The notes below the pieces were generated by a model. It saw only the letters and a program-made list of their open reading frames with translations. It had not been told where the DNA came from and searched no databases. A DNA stretch of 64,000 nt from Oceanobacillus halotolerans (lineage in GTDB: Bacteria; Bacillota; Bacilli; Bacillales; Amphibacillaceae): contig NZ_WIXL01000005.1 of NCBI RefSeq assembly GCF_010993955.1, positions 163,098-227,097 of the forward strand, read 5' to 3'. Below are positions 17,986 through 26,305 of this stretch, in pieces; positions within the stretch are counted from its first letter, which is position 1, and each line of letters starts with the position of its first letter. Both the position numbers and the translations under genes were made by a program.

Positions 17986-19417
17986 ATAGAAAAAATACGG
18001 CTATAATAGTTGTGATGACTAACCCAATCATTACTGGTAAAAAGTTTTTACGTACTAATTCCATCACCGAAACGCCACAAAAACCAGCAATTGCAATAAG
18101 GGATGACCATGCTACTAGTGTTCCGCCACCAGTCCATATGGAGCCCATTTGGCCAATTGCCGCTAGTGTAGATGCATCAATTGAACTAGTTTCCAAAGAG
18201 GCTGCTAATGCGCCAGTTAATGGAAGTCCAGAGAATCCTGAGCCATCTAAACCAGTGATAATACCAATAACGAGGACACTCAATGCGGCCAATAAGGCAC
18301 TTTGTGGCAAGAATGCTTGGGTTGACTCTACAAGGTCAAATAATAATGCAGGTACATTCTCCTCAACACCTAAAATTTCTCCAGCAAAATCAGAGCTTCC
18401 AAGGAAAAAGAACCCAGCAATTGGAATCACAGGTCCCATAGCACGAAATGCAAATACAAACCCGTCTGTTATATGATTACTAATATAATCTAGTGCACGT
18501 TGTTTACCAAATGCAACGGTAGATAATAACAATAAGATAACAGCGACACCACCAACAAAGGCTGCACCATCCCCACCTTCTAGACCACTCATTCGTCCAG
18601 AAACTAGTTTTTCATACATCATATAAATAACTACGGCTAACAATGCAATTGGAACAAGAACCGCAAACGTTTTACTCCATTTCGTTAAATGTGTATCTTC
18701 ACTGGGTTCACTTGTTTCTTCAGACTCCTTCGTGTTTTGTAACGTTTTTAATTCTTCATCATTTGCTGGGTCGTTTTTGTCCCGAATATTTTTCCGATAA
18801 AACACATATGCCAAACTTATTGCAATGATTCCCGTAATCAATGATAGAATAAGAGCTTGGTCTGCTACTAAACCCTGATCAATCCCTGCTGATGAGGCAG
18901 ATAAACCTGGTGCCACCTGAACAATATAGTCAGATGACAATGCCATCCCTTGACCAGCTAATGCTACTGCTACTGCTGCTGTAATGGCAGGTAATCCTGC
19001 TCGAACTGCTGCTGGTACTAGTAAAGCGCAAATTAATGGTACAGCAGGTGTTGGCCAAAAGAATAAGGAAATAACATAGGTTACTCCAATTAATACAAAG
19101 AAAGATATATGACCATTTACCATTACTTTTTCAATAGGCTGGATCATCCTACGATCAGCACCGAGATCGCGCAAAGAATTTAACAACGCTAACATAAACG
19201 TAATAATTAGGAATATATTAAATAACTCTTTGGCTGCTACTAAGTTTGCATTAAAGATAGCGGTAAATCCATCTACTATACTCCCTTTATAAACCCAAGC
19301 GATAATAAAGGTCCCGAGTAACGTAGGGAGTACAACACCTCGACGAAAAACCATCGTTATGATAATGATTAACGTAAAGGCACCGTATAACCAATGAGAG
19401 ATGGTTAATTCCAACAC
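17984..19417 (-). CDS. Ion-transporter-superfamily permease (probable organic-anion or Na+/H+ type carrier)
   Basis: 477 residues with about 11-12 hydrophobic helices and a long charged cytoplasmic loop near residues 210-250 (NDEELKTLQNTKESEETSEP). Small-residue motifs such as FFWPTPAVPLICALLVPAAV, GQGMALSSDYIVQVAPG and ITGLDGSGFSGLPLTGALAA are of the kind seen in the re-entrant loops of the IT superfamily (DcuC/ArsB/NhaD/gluconate-type carriers). I cannot name a substrate. It is monocistronic; its 3' end runs into the family D repeat, so the last codons may have been altered by the repeat, although the terminal helix looks intact. Confidence 0.65.
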   Translation of the reverse strand: MLELTISHWLYGAFTLIIIITMVFRRGVVLPTLLGTFIIAWVYKGSIVDGFTAIFNANLVAAKELFNIFLIITFMLALLNSLRDLGADRRMIQPIEKVMVNGHISFFVLIGVTYVISLFFWPTPAVPLICALLVPAAVRAGLPAITAAVAVALAGQGMALSSDYIVQVAPGLSASSAGIDQGLVADQALILSLITGIIAISLAYVFYRKNIRDKNDPANDEELKTLQNTKESEETSEPSEDTHLTKWSKTFAVLVPIALLAVVIYMMYEKLVSGRMSGLEGGDGAAFVGGVAVILLLLSTVAFGKQRALDYISNHITDGFVFAFRAMGPVIPIAGFFFLGSSDFAGEILGVEENVPALLFDLVESTQAFLPQSALLAALSVLVIGIITGLDGSGFSGLPLTGALAASLETSSIDASTLAAIGQMGSIWTGGGTLVAWSSLIAIAGFCGVSVMELVRKNFLPVMIGLVITTIIAVFFL

Positions 19418-19484
19418 AACCGCATCCTTTCTTTTTAGAATGTGCTACAGCCTATGCACAAACTAAAAAAGCGGTGAAAGGATG

Positions 19485-19637
19485 CTACTCATTTTTTTCG
19501 GAAGTATATCCCTCTAATGCTTTCTCAGCACATATAACACAATATAATTTACCATCTAACTGCTCTCCCTCAAAAAAGCCATTTTCACAAAATACATCTT
19601 TATGACACGCCTGACATTTACCTATAATTTCTCTCAT
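19485..19637 (-). CDS. Small cysteine-rich zinc-ribbon protein (50 aa)
   Basis: Begins MREIIGKCQACHKDVFC and has YCVIC further on, giving CxxC...C...CxxC (Cys8, 11, 17, 33, 36), a typical zinc-ribbon or treble-clef layout. AGAGGTGATT lies just upstream of the ATG, a strong ribosome site. It is on the minus strand between thiT and the permease gene; thiT has its own terminator, so this gene probably has its own promoter. Family not recognised. It may bind RNA, DNA or a partner protein; small two-CxxC proteins in spore formers include anti-sigma factors of the Gin type, but length and spacing do not clearly match. Confidence 0.6.
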   Translation of the reverse strand: MREIIGKCQACHKDVFCENGFFEGEQLDGKLYCVICAEKALEGYTSEKNE

Positions 19638-19675
19638 ACAATCACCTCTTCTTATTAGTATATGGGAAATTCAAC

Positions 19676-19708
19676 GAAAAAAGATACCCCCATTTCGATG
19701 GAGGTATC
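19676..19708 (-). terminator. Terminator of thiT
   Basis: On the minus strand GATACCTCCAT pairs with ATGGGGGTATC around a CGAA loop, followed by TTTTTT. It is 23 bases past the thiT stop. Confidence 0.85.
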
Positions 19709-19730
19709 ACGTGTGAGCGGATCATATTAG

Positions 19731-20303
19731 TTAAGCCGCATTTAACAATGTTCTTGGTTGTTTATGGAACAAGAAGAATACAATCACTGTACTTAATATA
19801 AATGATGGTAACATATAAGAGATATTATACAATAATGAATAAACCCATACCGATTCAATACTATCAATTGCCGATTCAAAAAATACAACACCTGCTGTGA
19901 AATGGGCGATAAATCGTAAGGTAGATGCAAGTAACACACCATACGTTATATAGGATAGGTATTTTTTTGTATTTCCTTCCTCTACTCCTTTTTTTACTTG
20001 ATTGGCAAATATACCAGCAAGCCCTAAGACAGTAAACGCAACAATATAATCAATAAACCCTTGTAAAGGCGTTAAAATATACGCTCCAAGTGGAAGTTGT
20101 AGCACGCCCCACAAAAATCCCGATAACAGGCCACCTTTTAATCCCCAGCGAAATGCAACAATAAAGATTGGTATCATAGCAAAGGAAATGGAGCCACCCT
20201 GTGCCCATATTTTAAACGATAAAAATGGAGCTAAATCTAAAGCTAGGGCTAAAGCTGTAAAAATCGCTACCTCCACTAAAAATAAAATACGTTTGGAACT
20301 CAT
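19731..20303 (-). CDS. thiT: ECF transporter S component for thiamine, ThiT (YuaJ)
   Basis: 190 residues with six hydrophobic helices. The conserved ThiT segments are present: LDLAPFLSFKIWAQGGSIS, MIPIFIVAFRWGLKGG and LLSGFLWGVLQLPLG, plus HFTAGVVFF near the C-terminus. ThiT binds thiamine outside the cell and works with the shared EcfA-EcfA'-EcfT energising module encoded elsewhere. A TPP riboswitch with its own terminator lies directly upstream, so expression falls when thiamine pyrophosphate is plentiful. The regulatory context makes the assignment firm. Confidence 0.93.
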   Translation of the reverse strand: MSSKRILFLVEVAIFTALALALDLAPFLSFKIWAQGGSISFAMIPIFIVAFRWGLKGGLLSGFLWGVLQLPLGAYILTPLQGFIDYIVAFTVLGLAGIFANQVKKGVEEGNTKKYLSYITYGVLLASTLRFIAHFTAGVVFFESAIDSIESVWVYSLLYNISYMLPSFILSTVIVFFLFHKQPRTLLNAA

Positions 20304-20360
20304 ATCATTTCTCCTCCCCTTTTATTGTCATAAACAGCGACAACGCGAATTAGTGTACAC

Positions 20361-20416
20361 AAAAAAAGCAATGCCAAAGGGGAAGCTTCCTGATGGGAAA
20401 ATCCGCTCACATTGCT
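20361..20416 (-). terminator. TPP-riboswitch expression-platform terminator
   Basis: On the minus strand AGCAATG (20416-20410) pairs with CATTGCT (20373-20367), followed by a run of seven T. It lies between the TPP aptamer and thiT, which is the position of a ligand-controlled transcription terminator. Confidence 0.8.
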
Positions 20417-20435
20417 TTTAAATCCATCAAAAGCC

Positions 20436-20522
20436 ACCATCCCTACGCTAGTACTAACTAACAGGTTCAAAGGGTCAGAACAATCTTGTTCACTCTCAGC
20501 CGTATGGCTCCCCCTGCAGGCC
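20436..20522 (-). promoter_or_regulatory. TPP riboswitch (THI-box)
   Basis: On the minus strand the aptamer shows the THI-box signatures in order: GGGGGAGCC, CGGCTGAGAGT, GACCCTTTGAACCTG and CGTAGGGATGG. The variable P3 arm is short. Thiamine pyrophosphate binding would favour the downstream terminator and reduce thiT transcription. Confidence 0.95.
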
Positions 20523-20635
20523 TCTATCCGTATGCTTTTTTCGTTAGTTTTATTATAGCCTAGTTACTAGACACTGACAACATGTTTTCTTGCAATACCA
20601 TAACTTTTTTAGAGGCTCTTTCGTGTCCTTTATTG

Positions 20636-20760
20636 TTTTTTACGTCGCATCTTATATATTATGCGTCGTAGTTTGTCCATGAAAACCGCTACGGAAATAC
20701 ACTTCGCTTTTTAGCGGGCGGCTGTTGAGCCTCCTCGTGCTGCTCGTCTTTAGGGGGCCT
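20636..20760. repeat. Family D repeat, copy 3 (one half-element)
   Basis: Contains CATCTTATATATTATGCG, ACCGCTACGGAAATACACTT, GCGGGCGGCTGTTGAGCC and TCCTCGTGCTGCTCGTC. It stops about 10 bases before the oligoendopeptidase gene stop and fills the gap behind the thiT leader. Confidence 0.6.
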
Positions 20761-20770
20761 AATTTAAAGG

Positions 20771-22555
20771 TTAGAGGGAAAGAAATTCTTCTACATCTTC
20801 TTTGCATAGTCCAATTGCGCTTTCCCAAAAATCAGGTTTTGTCAGATCTACACCTAAGTGTTTTTCAGCCAAATCTTCCACTTTCATCGAACCCGTATCA
20901 CGTAACAACGCAATATAGTCATCTTCAAAACTACCGCCTTGGTTTTTTGCATGGGCATATAAACCAAGACTAAATAGATAACCAAACGTATATGGGAAAT
21001 TATAGAATGGAACACCTGTTATATGAAAATGTAACTTCGATGCCCAAAATGTTGGATCGTATTCTTCTAATGCGTCACAATAGGTCTCTTTTTGTGCTTC
21101 AACCATGATTTCATTCAATCGATCAGCAGATACTAATCCTTGTTTACGTTCTTCATAGAATCTTTTTTCAAATGTAAATCTGGCATGGATGTTCATAAAA
21201 AAGGTAATACTACGCTTAATCTTATCTTCTAATAAGGCTTTCTTTTCTTCTTTATCTGTTGCTTGATTAACAGCAGCATCGGCCACGATCATTTCTGCAA
21301 ATGTTGATGCTGTTTCTGCAACATTCATCGCATACCCTTGATTTAAGCCATTGACATCATTCATGATATGTTGGTGGTATGCGTGCCCCAATTCATGTGC
21401 AAGCGTTGTAATATTGGAGGTTGTCCCAGAGTATGTCATAAAAATTCTAGTTTCTTCACTATCTGGGAAAGTCGTACAAAATCCTCCTGGACGTTTTCCT
21501 GATCGATCCTCTGCTTCAATCCACCGCTTTTCAAAAGCCATCTTCGCAAAATCTGCCATTTTTGGGCTAAATTGATGAAATTGATCAATAATAAATTGAG
21601 CACCTTCTGTATAAGAAGATTTTTTGACAGATTGGCTAATTGGGGCATTAACATCATATATACTCAATTTATGTAACCCTAGAATTTCTGCTTTTTTCTC
21701 TAAAAATGATACAAAGTGATGCTTATTATTGTCAATTGCATTCCACATCGCGTCTAAGGTTTCTTCTGACATTCTATTAATGGAAAGTGGCTCTTTTAAG
21801 ACATTATCCCAATTACGATGTTTATACGTTTGTAATCGAAATCCTGCTAAATGGTTTAATGTTTGACTAAACAAGTCCGTCTGCTCTCCCCATGCCTTTT
21901 GTAATTGTGTGAACACATGCTGACGAACTTGTCGATCAGGGTTAGTTAACTTATTCGCCGCCTGAGCTACGGAATATTTGTTTACTTTTCCATCCTCTTC
22001 TAATTCCACTTGCATATTCCCAACAATGGTATCATACATTTGACTCCAGCCATGATAGCCATCAATTGCTAAATCATTCAGCAATACTTCTTCAGCTGCT
22101 GGTAATTTTTCTTTTGCATTGTCTCTACTTTCATTTAACACAAAAGCGATTTCCTTTAGTCCTGGTGCTTCTAACACTTTTTGCCACTCTTTGTCATCAA
22201 TGGCAATTAGTTTTTGGTCTAACTTTGTTTGCACAGCATCCATTTTAGCGTTTAATTCACTACGTTTTCCTACTAACTGTTTCGCACCTTCATCTTTCAC
22301 ATCTTGTGCGCTTAAACAACTAACAAACGATGAAGCTTCTTTTACTTTTTTTGTTGTCTGTTCTAATAACGTAACAATATCATTTAAAGCTTTGGTATTC
22401 CCTTCTTTAAGTTCAAACTTATTAACAAGCTTATCTAACTTATCTAAATCGTTGGTAACATTCTTTACATATGTATCATACTGTTCGGATTCACTACCTC
22501 CTGGAAAAATACTATCCAAATCCCACCTTGGTAAATAGGTTTCTGTTTTTGTCAT
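20771..22555 (-). CDS. pepF: M3-family oligoendopeptidase F
   Basis: 594 residues, the expected size for PepF-type M3 peptidases. The zinc motif HELGH is in TLAHELGHAYHQHIMND, and the third ligand Glu is downstream in the usual ETASTFAEM segment. PRWDLDSIFPGG at the N-terminus and FTFGYLFSLGLYA-type text near the C-terminus (YTFGYLFSLGLYAHAK) are also typical. The enzyme cleaves short peptides in the cytoplasm. Single gene on the minus strand with a short upstream region. The exact peptide specificity cannot be read from sequence. Confidence 0.88.
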   Translation of the reverse strand: MTKTETYLPRWDLDSIFPGGSESEQYDTYVKNVTNDLDKLDKLVNKFELKEGNTKALNDIVTLLEQTTKKVKEASSFVSCLSAQDVKDEGAKQLVGKRSELNAKMDAVQTKLDQKLIAIDDKEWQKVLEAPGLKEIAFVLNESRDNAKEKLPAAEEVLLNDLAIDGYHGWSQMYDTIVGNMQVELEEDGKVNKYSVAQAANKLTNPDRQVRQHVFTQLQKAWGEQTDLFSQTLNHLAGFRLQTYKHRNWDNVLKEPLSINRMSEETLDAMWNAIDNNKHHFVSFLEKKAEILGLHKLSIYDVNAPISQSVKKSSYTEGAQFIIDQFHQFSPKMADFAKMAFEKRWIEAEDRSGKRPGGFCTTFPDSEETRIFMTYSGTTSNITTLAHELGHAYHQHIMNDVNGLNQGYAMNVAETASTFAEMIVADAAVNQATDKEEKKALLEDKIKRSITFFMNIHARFTFEKRFYEERKQGLVSADRLNEIMVEAQKETYCDALEEYDPTFWASKLHFHITGVPFYNFPYTFGYLFSLGLYAHAKNQGGSFEDDYIALLRDTGSMKVEDLAEKHLGVDLTKPDFWESAIGLCKEDVEEFLSL

Positions 22556-22651
22556 TTCACCACTCCTTTAGATTAAATGCCATTTGTCACATAACGAACA
22601 CTATAAATTGTATCATTACATTTGGAAATTTGTATACAATTGTGAATTCAT

Positions 22652-23119
22652 TTAACGATCCTTCCTAGAATGAAGGGGTTGTTTCGTTTCTATTGAACCT
22701 TTTAATGCCTGTTGCATATATCCAATCCCTTTATAGCCTTTAAGTGGAAATACCATCTTATTATTTTCAAAACAGGTATTAATAATTGGTTCATATTTTT
22801 TCCCAGTTAATATAACAAGTTGGTCATATCTATTTAAACTTTTTCTATCAACTTGATCACGTAACGCCTCAATGGAAATAATTTCATTGCTTTTTTGATT
22901 AAAGGTTACATCATACGGTCCATCCACCACATCATCTGGGAACATAAAGCCATGCTTTGCTGAAAGAACAACCCAATCGTCCGTAAAAAGCTCTGCATAC
23001 CCCCGACAAAGCCGGTGAAAGCGTGATAAATACACATTCTTGACAGGTGCATTTCCAACCGTTTCATCGATATCCCATATTTTTTTTCGTCCACAAGGGA
23101 TAATGCTTAATTGTGTCAT
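22652..23119 (-). CDS. DUF6884-type protein (155 aa)
   Basis: Starts LSIIPCGRKKIWDID, and continues VYLSRFHRLCRGYAEL, WVVLSAKHGFMFPDDVVDGPYDVTF and YDQLVILTGKKYEPII. This order (PCG-K-K, LSAKHG, YD, GKKY) is the DUF6884 pattern, related in outline to the YaaA-like family that binds DNA or nucleotides; the link to YaaA is inference. It is a small cytoplasmic protein, single gene, close to and in the same orientation as pepF. The biochemical role is unknown. Confidence 0.65.
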   Translation of the reverse strand: MTQLSIIPCGRKKIWDIDETVGNAPVKNVYLSRFHRLCRGYAELFTDDWVVLSAKHGFMFPDDVVDGPYDVTFNQKSNEIISIEALRDQVDRKSLNRYDQLVILTGKKYEPIINTCFENNKMVFPLKGYKGIGYMQQALKGSIETKQPLHSRKDR

Positions 23120-23219
23120 TTTAAACCCCCCTCCCTATTGTATAAAATTATTATAGCATGTCTCATCTAACCTACTATCCGCGCCTATAAAAAAATATCT
23201 CGAATTAGGACTTCTTTTG

Positions 23220-23248
23220 TTGACATCTAACTTTTATCAATATATACT
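23220..23248 (+). promoter_or_regulatory. Sigma-A promoter of the YceI-family gene, with adjoining palindrome
   Basis: TTGACA at 23220-23225 and TATACT at 23243-23248 are separated by exactly 17 bases, a near-perfect housekeeping promoter. Just downstream GTTAC and GTAAC form an inverted repeat (about 23251-23269) over the expected transcription start, a possible repressor site. Confidence 0.7.
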
Positions 23249-23296
23249 TGGTTACATAAAGTAAGTAACATATTAAAAATTACTGGAGGAGATTTT

Positions 23297-23833
23297 ATGA
23301 CAAAAGCAGTTTGGAATGTCGACAAAGCACATAGTGAGGTAGGATTTTCAGTCAAACACATGATGATTTCAAAGGCAAAAGGATCGTTTAACGAGTTTGA
23401 TGCAACCATCGAAGCAGATCCAGAAGATTTAACAGATGCAAAAATCGAATTTACGATTGATGTCAATAGTATTGATACACGTCAACAAGATCGTGATGAT
23501 CATTTACGTTCAGCAGATTTCTTTGATGTAGAAAACTATCCAAAGGTGGAATTTGTTGCAACAGATATTAAAAAGAAATCAGACAATAACTATGATGTAA
23601 CAGGAGACTTAACGCTTAAAGGCACGACAAAACCGGTCACACTTGATGTTGTGGTAGAAGGACCAAGTAAAGATCCAATGAGTGGCAATGAAGCTGCTGG
23701 TTTCAGTGGAAGCACTAAAATTAACCGTAAAGACTTTGGTCTAACATGGAATGTAGCTGTTGAAACTGGTGGTGTGCTTGTAGGTGAAGAAGTAACCATT
23801 AATTTTGAAATTGAAGCACATAAACAGGCATAA
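23297..23833 (+). CDS. YceI-family protein (polyisoprenoid-binding lipocalin-like fold)
   Basis: 178 residues covering one YceI domain: VWNVDKAHSEVGFSVKHMM at the start, FTIDVNSIDTRQQDRDDHLR in the middle, and GFSGSTKINRKDFGLTWN near the end. No signal peptide is visible, so this version is probably cytoplasmic, unlike the periplasmic E. coli YceI. The fold is a beta-barrel that binds isoprenoid-type lipids; its physiological job in Gram-positives is unclear. GGAGGAG is the ribosome site. It has its own strong promoter and its own terminator. Confidence 0.88.
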   Translation: MTKAVWNVDKAHSEVGFSVKHMMISKAKGSFNEFDATIEADPEDLTDAKIEFTIDVNSIDTRQQDRDDHLRSADFFDVENYPKVEFVATDIKKKSDNNYDVTGDLTLKGTTKPVTLDVVVEGPSKDPMSGNEAAGFSGSTKINRKDFGLTWNVAVETGGVLVGEEVTINFEIEAHKQA

Positions 23834-23860
23834 TTCGTTAAAATCCACAATAAATTATAA

Positions 23861-23905
23861 GGAGCATTATTTTCGGGAACAATAGAAAATAATGCTCCGT
23901 TTTTT
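23861..23905 (+). terminator. Terminator of the YceI-family gene
   Basis: GGAGCATTATTTTC at 23861-23874 pairs perfectly with GAAAATAATGCTCC at 23885-23898, followed by GTTTTTTT. Confidence 0.92.
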
Positions 23906-24005
23906 TATGAAAATTTTTATCTAGTAGTATTCATAAATGATATAGGAGATAAACATATTATAAGTAGATGCGAAGTTTACGAATACATCTAAAGGAGGAA
24001 CTAAC

Positions 24006-25943
24006 ATGGCGCTTAATGTTGCGCAAAAATTAATTAAAGACCATTTAGTATCTGGCACGATGGAACCTGGTGAAGAAATTGGTTTAAAAATTGACCAAAC
24101 ATTAACACAGGATGCTACTGGTACGATGGTCATGTTAGAACTAGAAGCAATGGGTTTAGATTATGCTAAAACAGAGGCTTCTGCACAGTATGTCGATCAT
24201 AACCTAATTCAAGTGGATAGTAAAAACCCTGATGATCATCTATTTCTAGAAAGTGCATCCAAACGTTTTGGACTTCACTTTAGCCGTCCAGGAAATGGGG
24301 TAAGCCATCCAGTTCACATGCAACGCCTTGCGAAACCAGGCAAAACATTACTAGGATCAGATTCCCACACATGTGCAAATGGTTGTATGGGAATGCTGGC
24401 AATGGGTGCAGGTGGAATTGATGTTGCAATGGCGATAAGTGGTGAACCGGTTTATATTAAAATGCCACAAGTATTCGGTATCAAAGTGACCGGTAAATTA
24501 CCAGACTGGGTAAGTGCGAAAGATGTTATTTTTGAATTACTACGACGCTATGATGTCAAAGGTGGCGTAGGAAAAATTATTGAGTTTTACGGTCCCGGTC
24601 TAAAGAATTTATCTGCAATGGACCGTCATGTAATTGCAAATATGGGTGCAGAACTTGGTGCAACGACAACTGTCTTCCCTTCTGATAACGAAATTAAGCG
24701 ATTTTTAAGAACACAAGACCGTGAAGAAGATTGGACTGAATTAATAGCAGATCGAAATGCAGATTATGATCTACACGATGAAATTGACCTTTCCACTCTA
24801 GAACCAATGGTTGCGAAACCGTCTAGTCCTGGTAATGTTGTTCCAGTAACAGAAATCGAAGGAACACCAATATATCAGTCTTATATTGGATCATCTGCTA
24901 ACCCTGGATTTCGTGATTTTGCTATTGCTGCTGAGATGGTAAAAGATCGCGCAATAGCAGACGGAATATCCTTTGATATTAATCCTACATCGAGACAAAT
25001 GCTAACCGAATTAGTGCAAGAATCACACATTGCAAGCTTCTTACAATCAGGTGCTCGCTTACATCAAGCTGGGTGTAATGGATGTATCGGAATGGGGCAA
25101 GCGCCCGCAACAGGACGAAACAGCCTACGTACAACACCACGTAACTTCCCAGGTCGATCAGGTACACCTGAAGACAGTGTTTACCTAAGTGGTCCGGAAG
25201 TTGCGGCAGCATCAGCACTTAAAGGTGTTATTACCGATCCGCGCAAACTAGAATTTCCATACCCAACCGTTAAAGAGGCCAAAAATACAAAAGTGGATGA
25301 AGGTCTATTAGATAAACCACTTCCCGTAGAAGAAGCCAGACAAGTGGAAATCCAAAAAGGACCAAATATTGTATCTATCCCTAATATGGATGAATTACCA
25401 GATAAATTAGAGGTACCAGTTTTACTAAAAGTTGGGGATAACATTTCAACCGATGAAATTTTAGCTGGTGGTGCTCGTGTTTTACCATACCGAAGCAATC
25501 TTCCGGAAATAAGTAAATTTACGTTTGAGCATGTCGACGATTCTTATGTAAAACGAGCAAAAGACCAAGGTAGCCACGCTATTGTCGGAGGGTTCAACTA
25601 TGGCCAAGGATCTAGTCGTGAACATGCGGCATTAGCACCACGTTATCTTGGTCTACGAGTTGCCATCGTAAAAGATTTTGCACGGATTCATTGGCAAAAC
25701 CTTGTGAACTTCGGAATTTTGCCTTTAACCTTTAAAAACGAAAAAGATTACGATCAATTAGAGCAGGGGGAAGTCCTATCCTTTAACGATCTTAAAGATC
25801 AGATCACACAAGGAAAAGATGTAACGGTTTCATTAAAAGGTTCTAATAATACAATCCTATTAGAACATGCATTATCCCCGCGTCAACAGGACATTATTAT
25901 TCATGGTGGCTTAATTAATTGGGTCAAAGCAAGACAATCGTAG
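24006..25943 (+). CDS. Aconitate hydratase, short (Aquifex/mitochondrial-like) type
   Basis: 645 residues, clearly shorter than CitB-type bacterial aconitase (~900). 4Fe-4S ligands are Cys123 (GSDSHTCANG) and Cys357/Cys360 (QAGCNGCIGMGQ). The swivel domain follows with GDNISTDEILAGGARVLPYR and GFNYGQGSSREHAALAPRYLG, which hold substrate-binding Arg and Ser residues. The enzyme should interconvert citrate and isocitrate; a homoaconitase or methylcitrate-related role cannot be excluded. AAGGAGG precedes the ATG. No other TCA-cycle gene is adjacent. Confidence 0.85.
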   Translation: MALNVAQKLIKDHLVSGTMEPGEEIGLKIDQTLTQDATGTMVMLELEAMGLDYAKTEASAQYVDHNLIQVDSKNPDDHLFLESASKRFGLHFSRPGNGVSHPVHMQRLAKPGKTLLGSDSHTCANGCMGMLAMGAGGIDVAMAISGEPVYIKMPQVFGIKVTGKLPDWVSAKDVIFELLRRYDVKGGVGKIIEFYGPGLKNLSAMDRHVIANMGAELGATTTVFPSDNEIKRFLRTQDREEDWTELIADRNADYDLHDEIDLSTLEPMVAKPSSPGNVVPVTEIEGTPIYQSYIGSSANPGFRDFAIAAEMVKDRAIADGISFDINPTSRQMLTELVQESHIASFLQSGARLHQAGCNGCIGMGQAPATGRNSLRTTPRNFPGRSGTPEDSVYLSGPEVAAASALKGVITDPRKLEFPYPTVKEAKNTKVDEGLLDKPLPVEEARQVEIQKGPNIVSIPNMDELPDKLEVPVLLKVGDNISTDEILAGGARVLPYRSNLPEISKFTFEHVDDSYVKRAKDQGSHAIVGGFNYGQGSSREHAALAPRYLGLRVAIVKDFARIHWQNLVNFGILPLTFKNEKDYDQLEQGEVLSFNDLKDQITQGKDVTVSLKGSNNTILLEHALSPRQQDIIIHGGLINWVKARQS

Positions 25944-25956
25944 TTAACAACAAATG

Positions 25957-25996
25957 CACACGCTATTTCACTTTTGAAATGGCGTGTGTATTTTTA
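25957..25996 (+). terminator. Terminator of the aconitase gene
   Basis: ACACGCTATTTCA pairs with TGAAATGGCGTGT with a short loop, followed by TATTTTTAC. Confidence 0.85.
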
Positions 25997-26300
25997 CTTT
26001 TTCGGGAGTTTTTTTGCTGATTTGAATACTGTTGAGATTGCTCTGTTCCCATTTTGTGAGACTTTTTTCCTGATCTGGGCATTGACTACGCTCTGTTACT
26101 TATTTGCAAACTTCTCTTACTTATTTGGCAACTGATAAGTTCTAGCTATTCCCTTTTTGCCAACCTGCTTCCTGTTTCGGGCATTGACAAACAAGCTTAG
26201 TTACTTATCCTTATTTACAAGCTTTCTGGCTAGTTTCGTCAATGATAAATTCCCATAAATTATACGAATGCTTATCTTCTTTTTTATTAGTAAAAAACAT
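25997..26300. repeat. Degenerate direct repeats between aconitase and TPR genes
   Basis: TCCTGATCTGGGCATTGAC is echoed by TCCTGTTTCGGGCATTGAC about 110 bases on, and TTACTTATTTGCAAACT by TTACTTATTTGGCAACT about 25 bases on. The unit order is irregular. No open frame with a ribosome site is seen on either strand. Confidence 0.4.
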
Positions 26301-26305
26301 TCATT

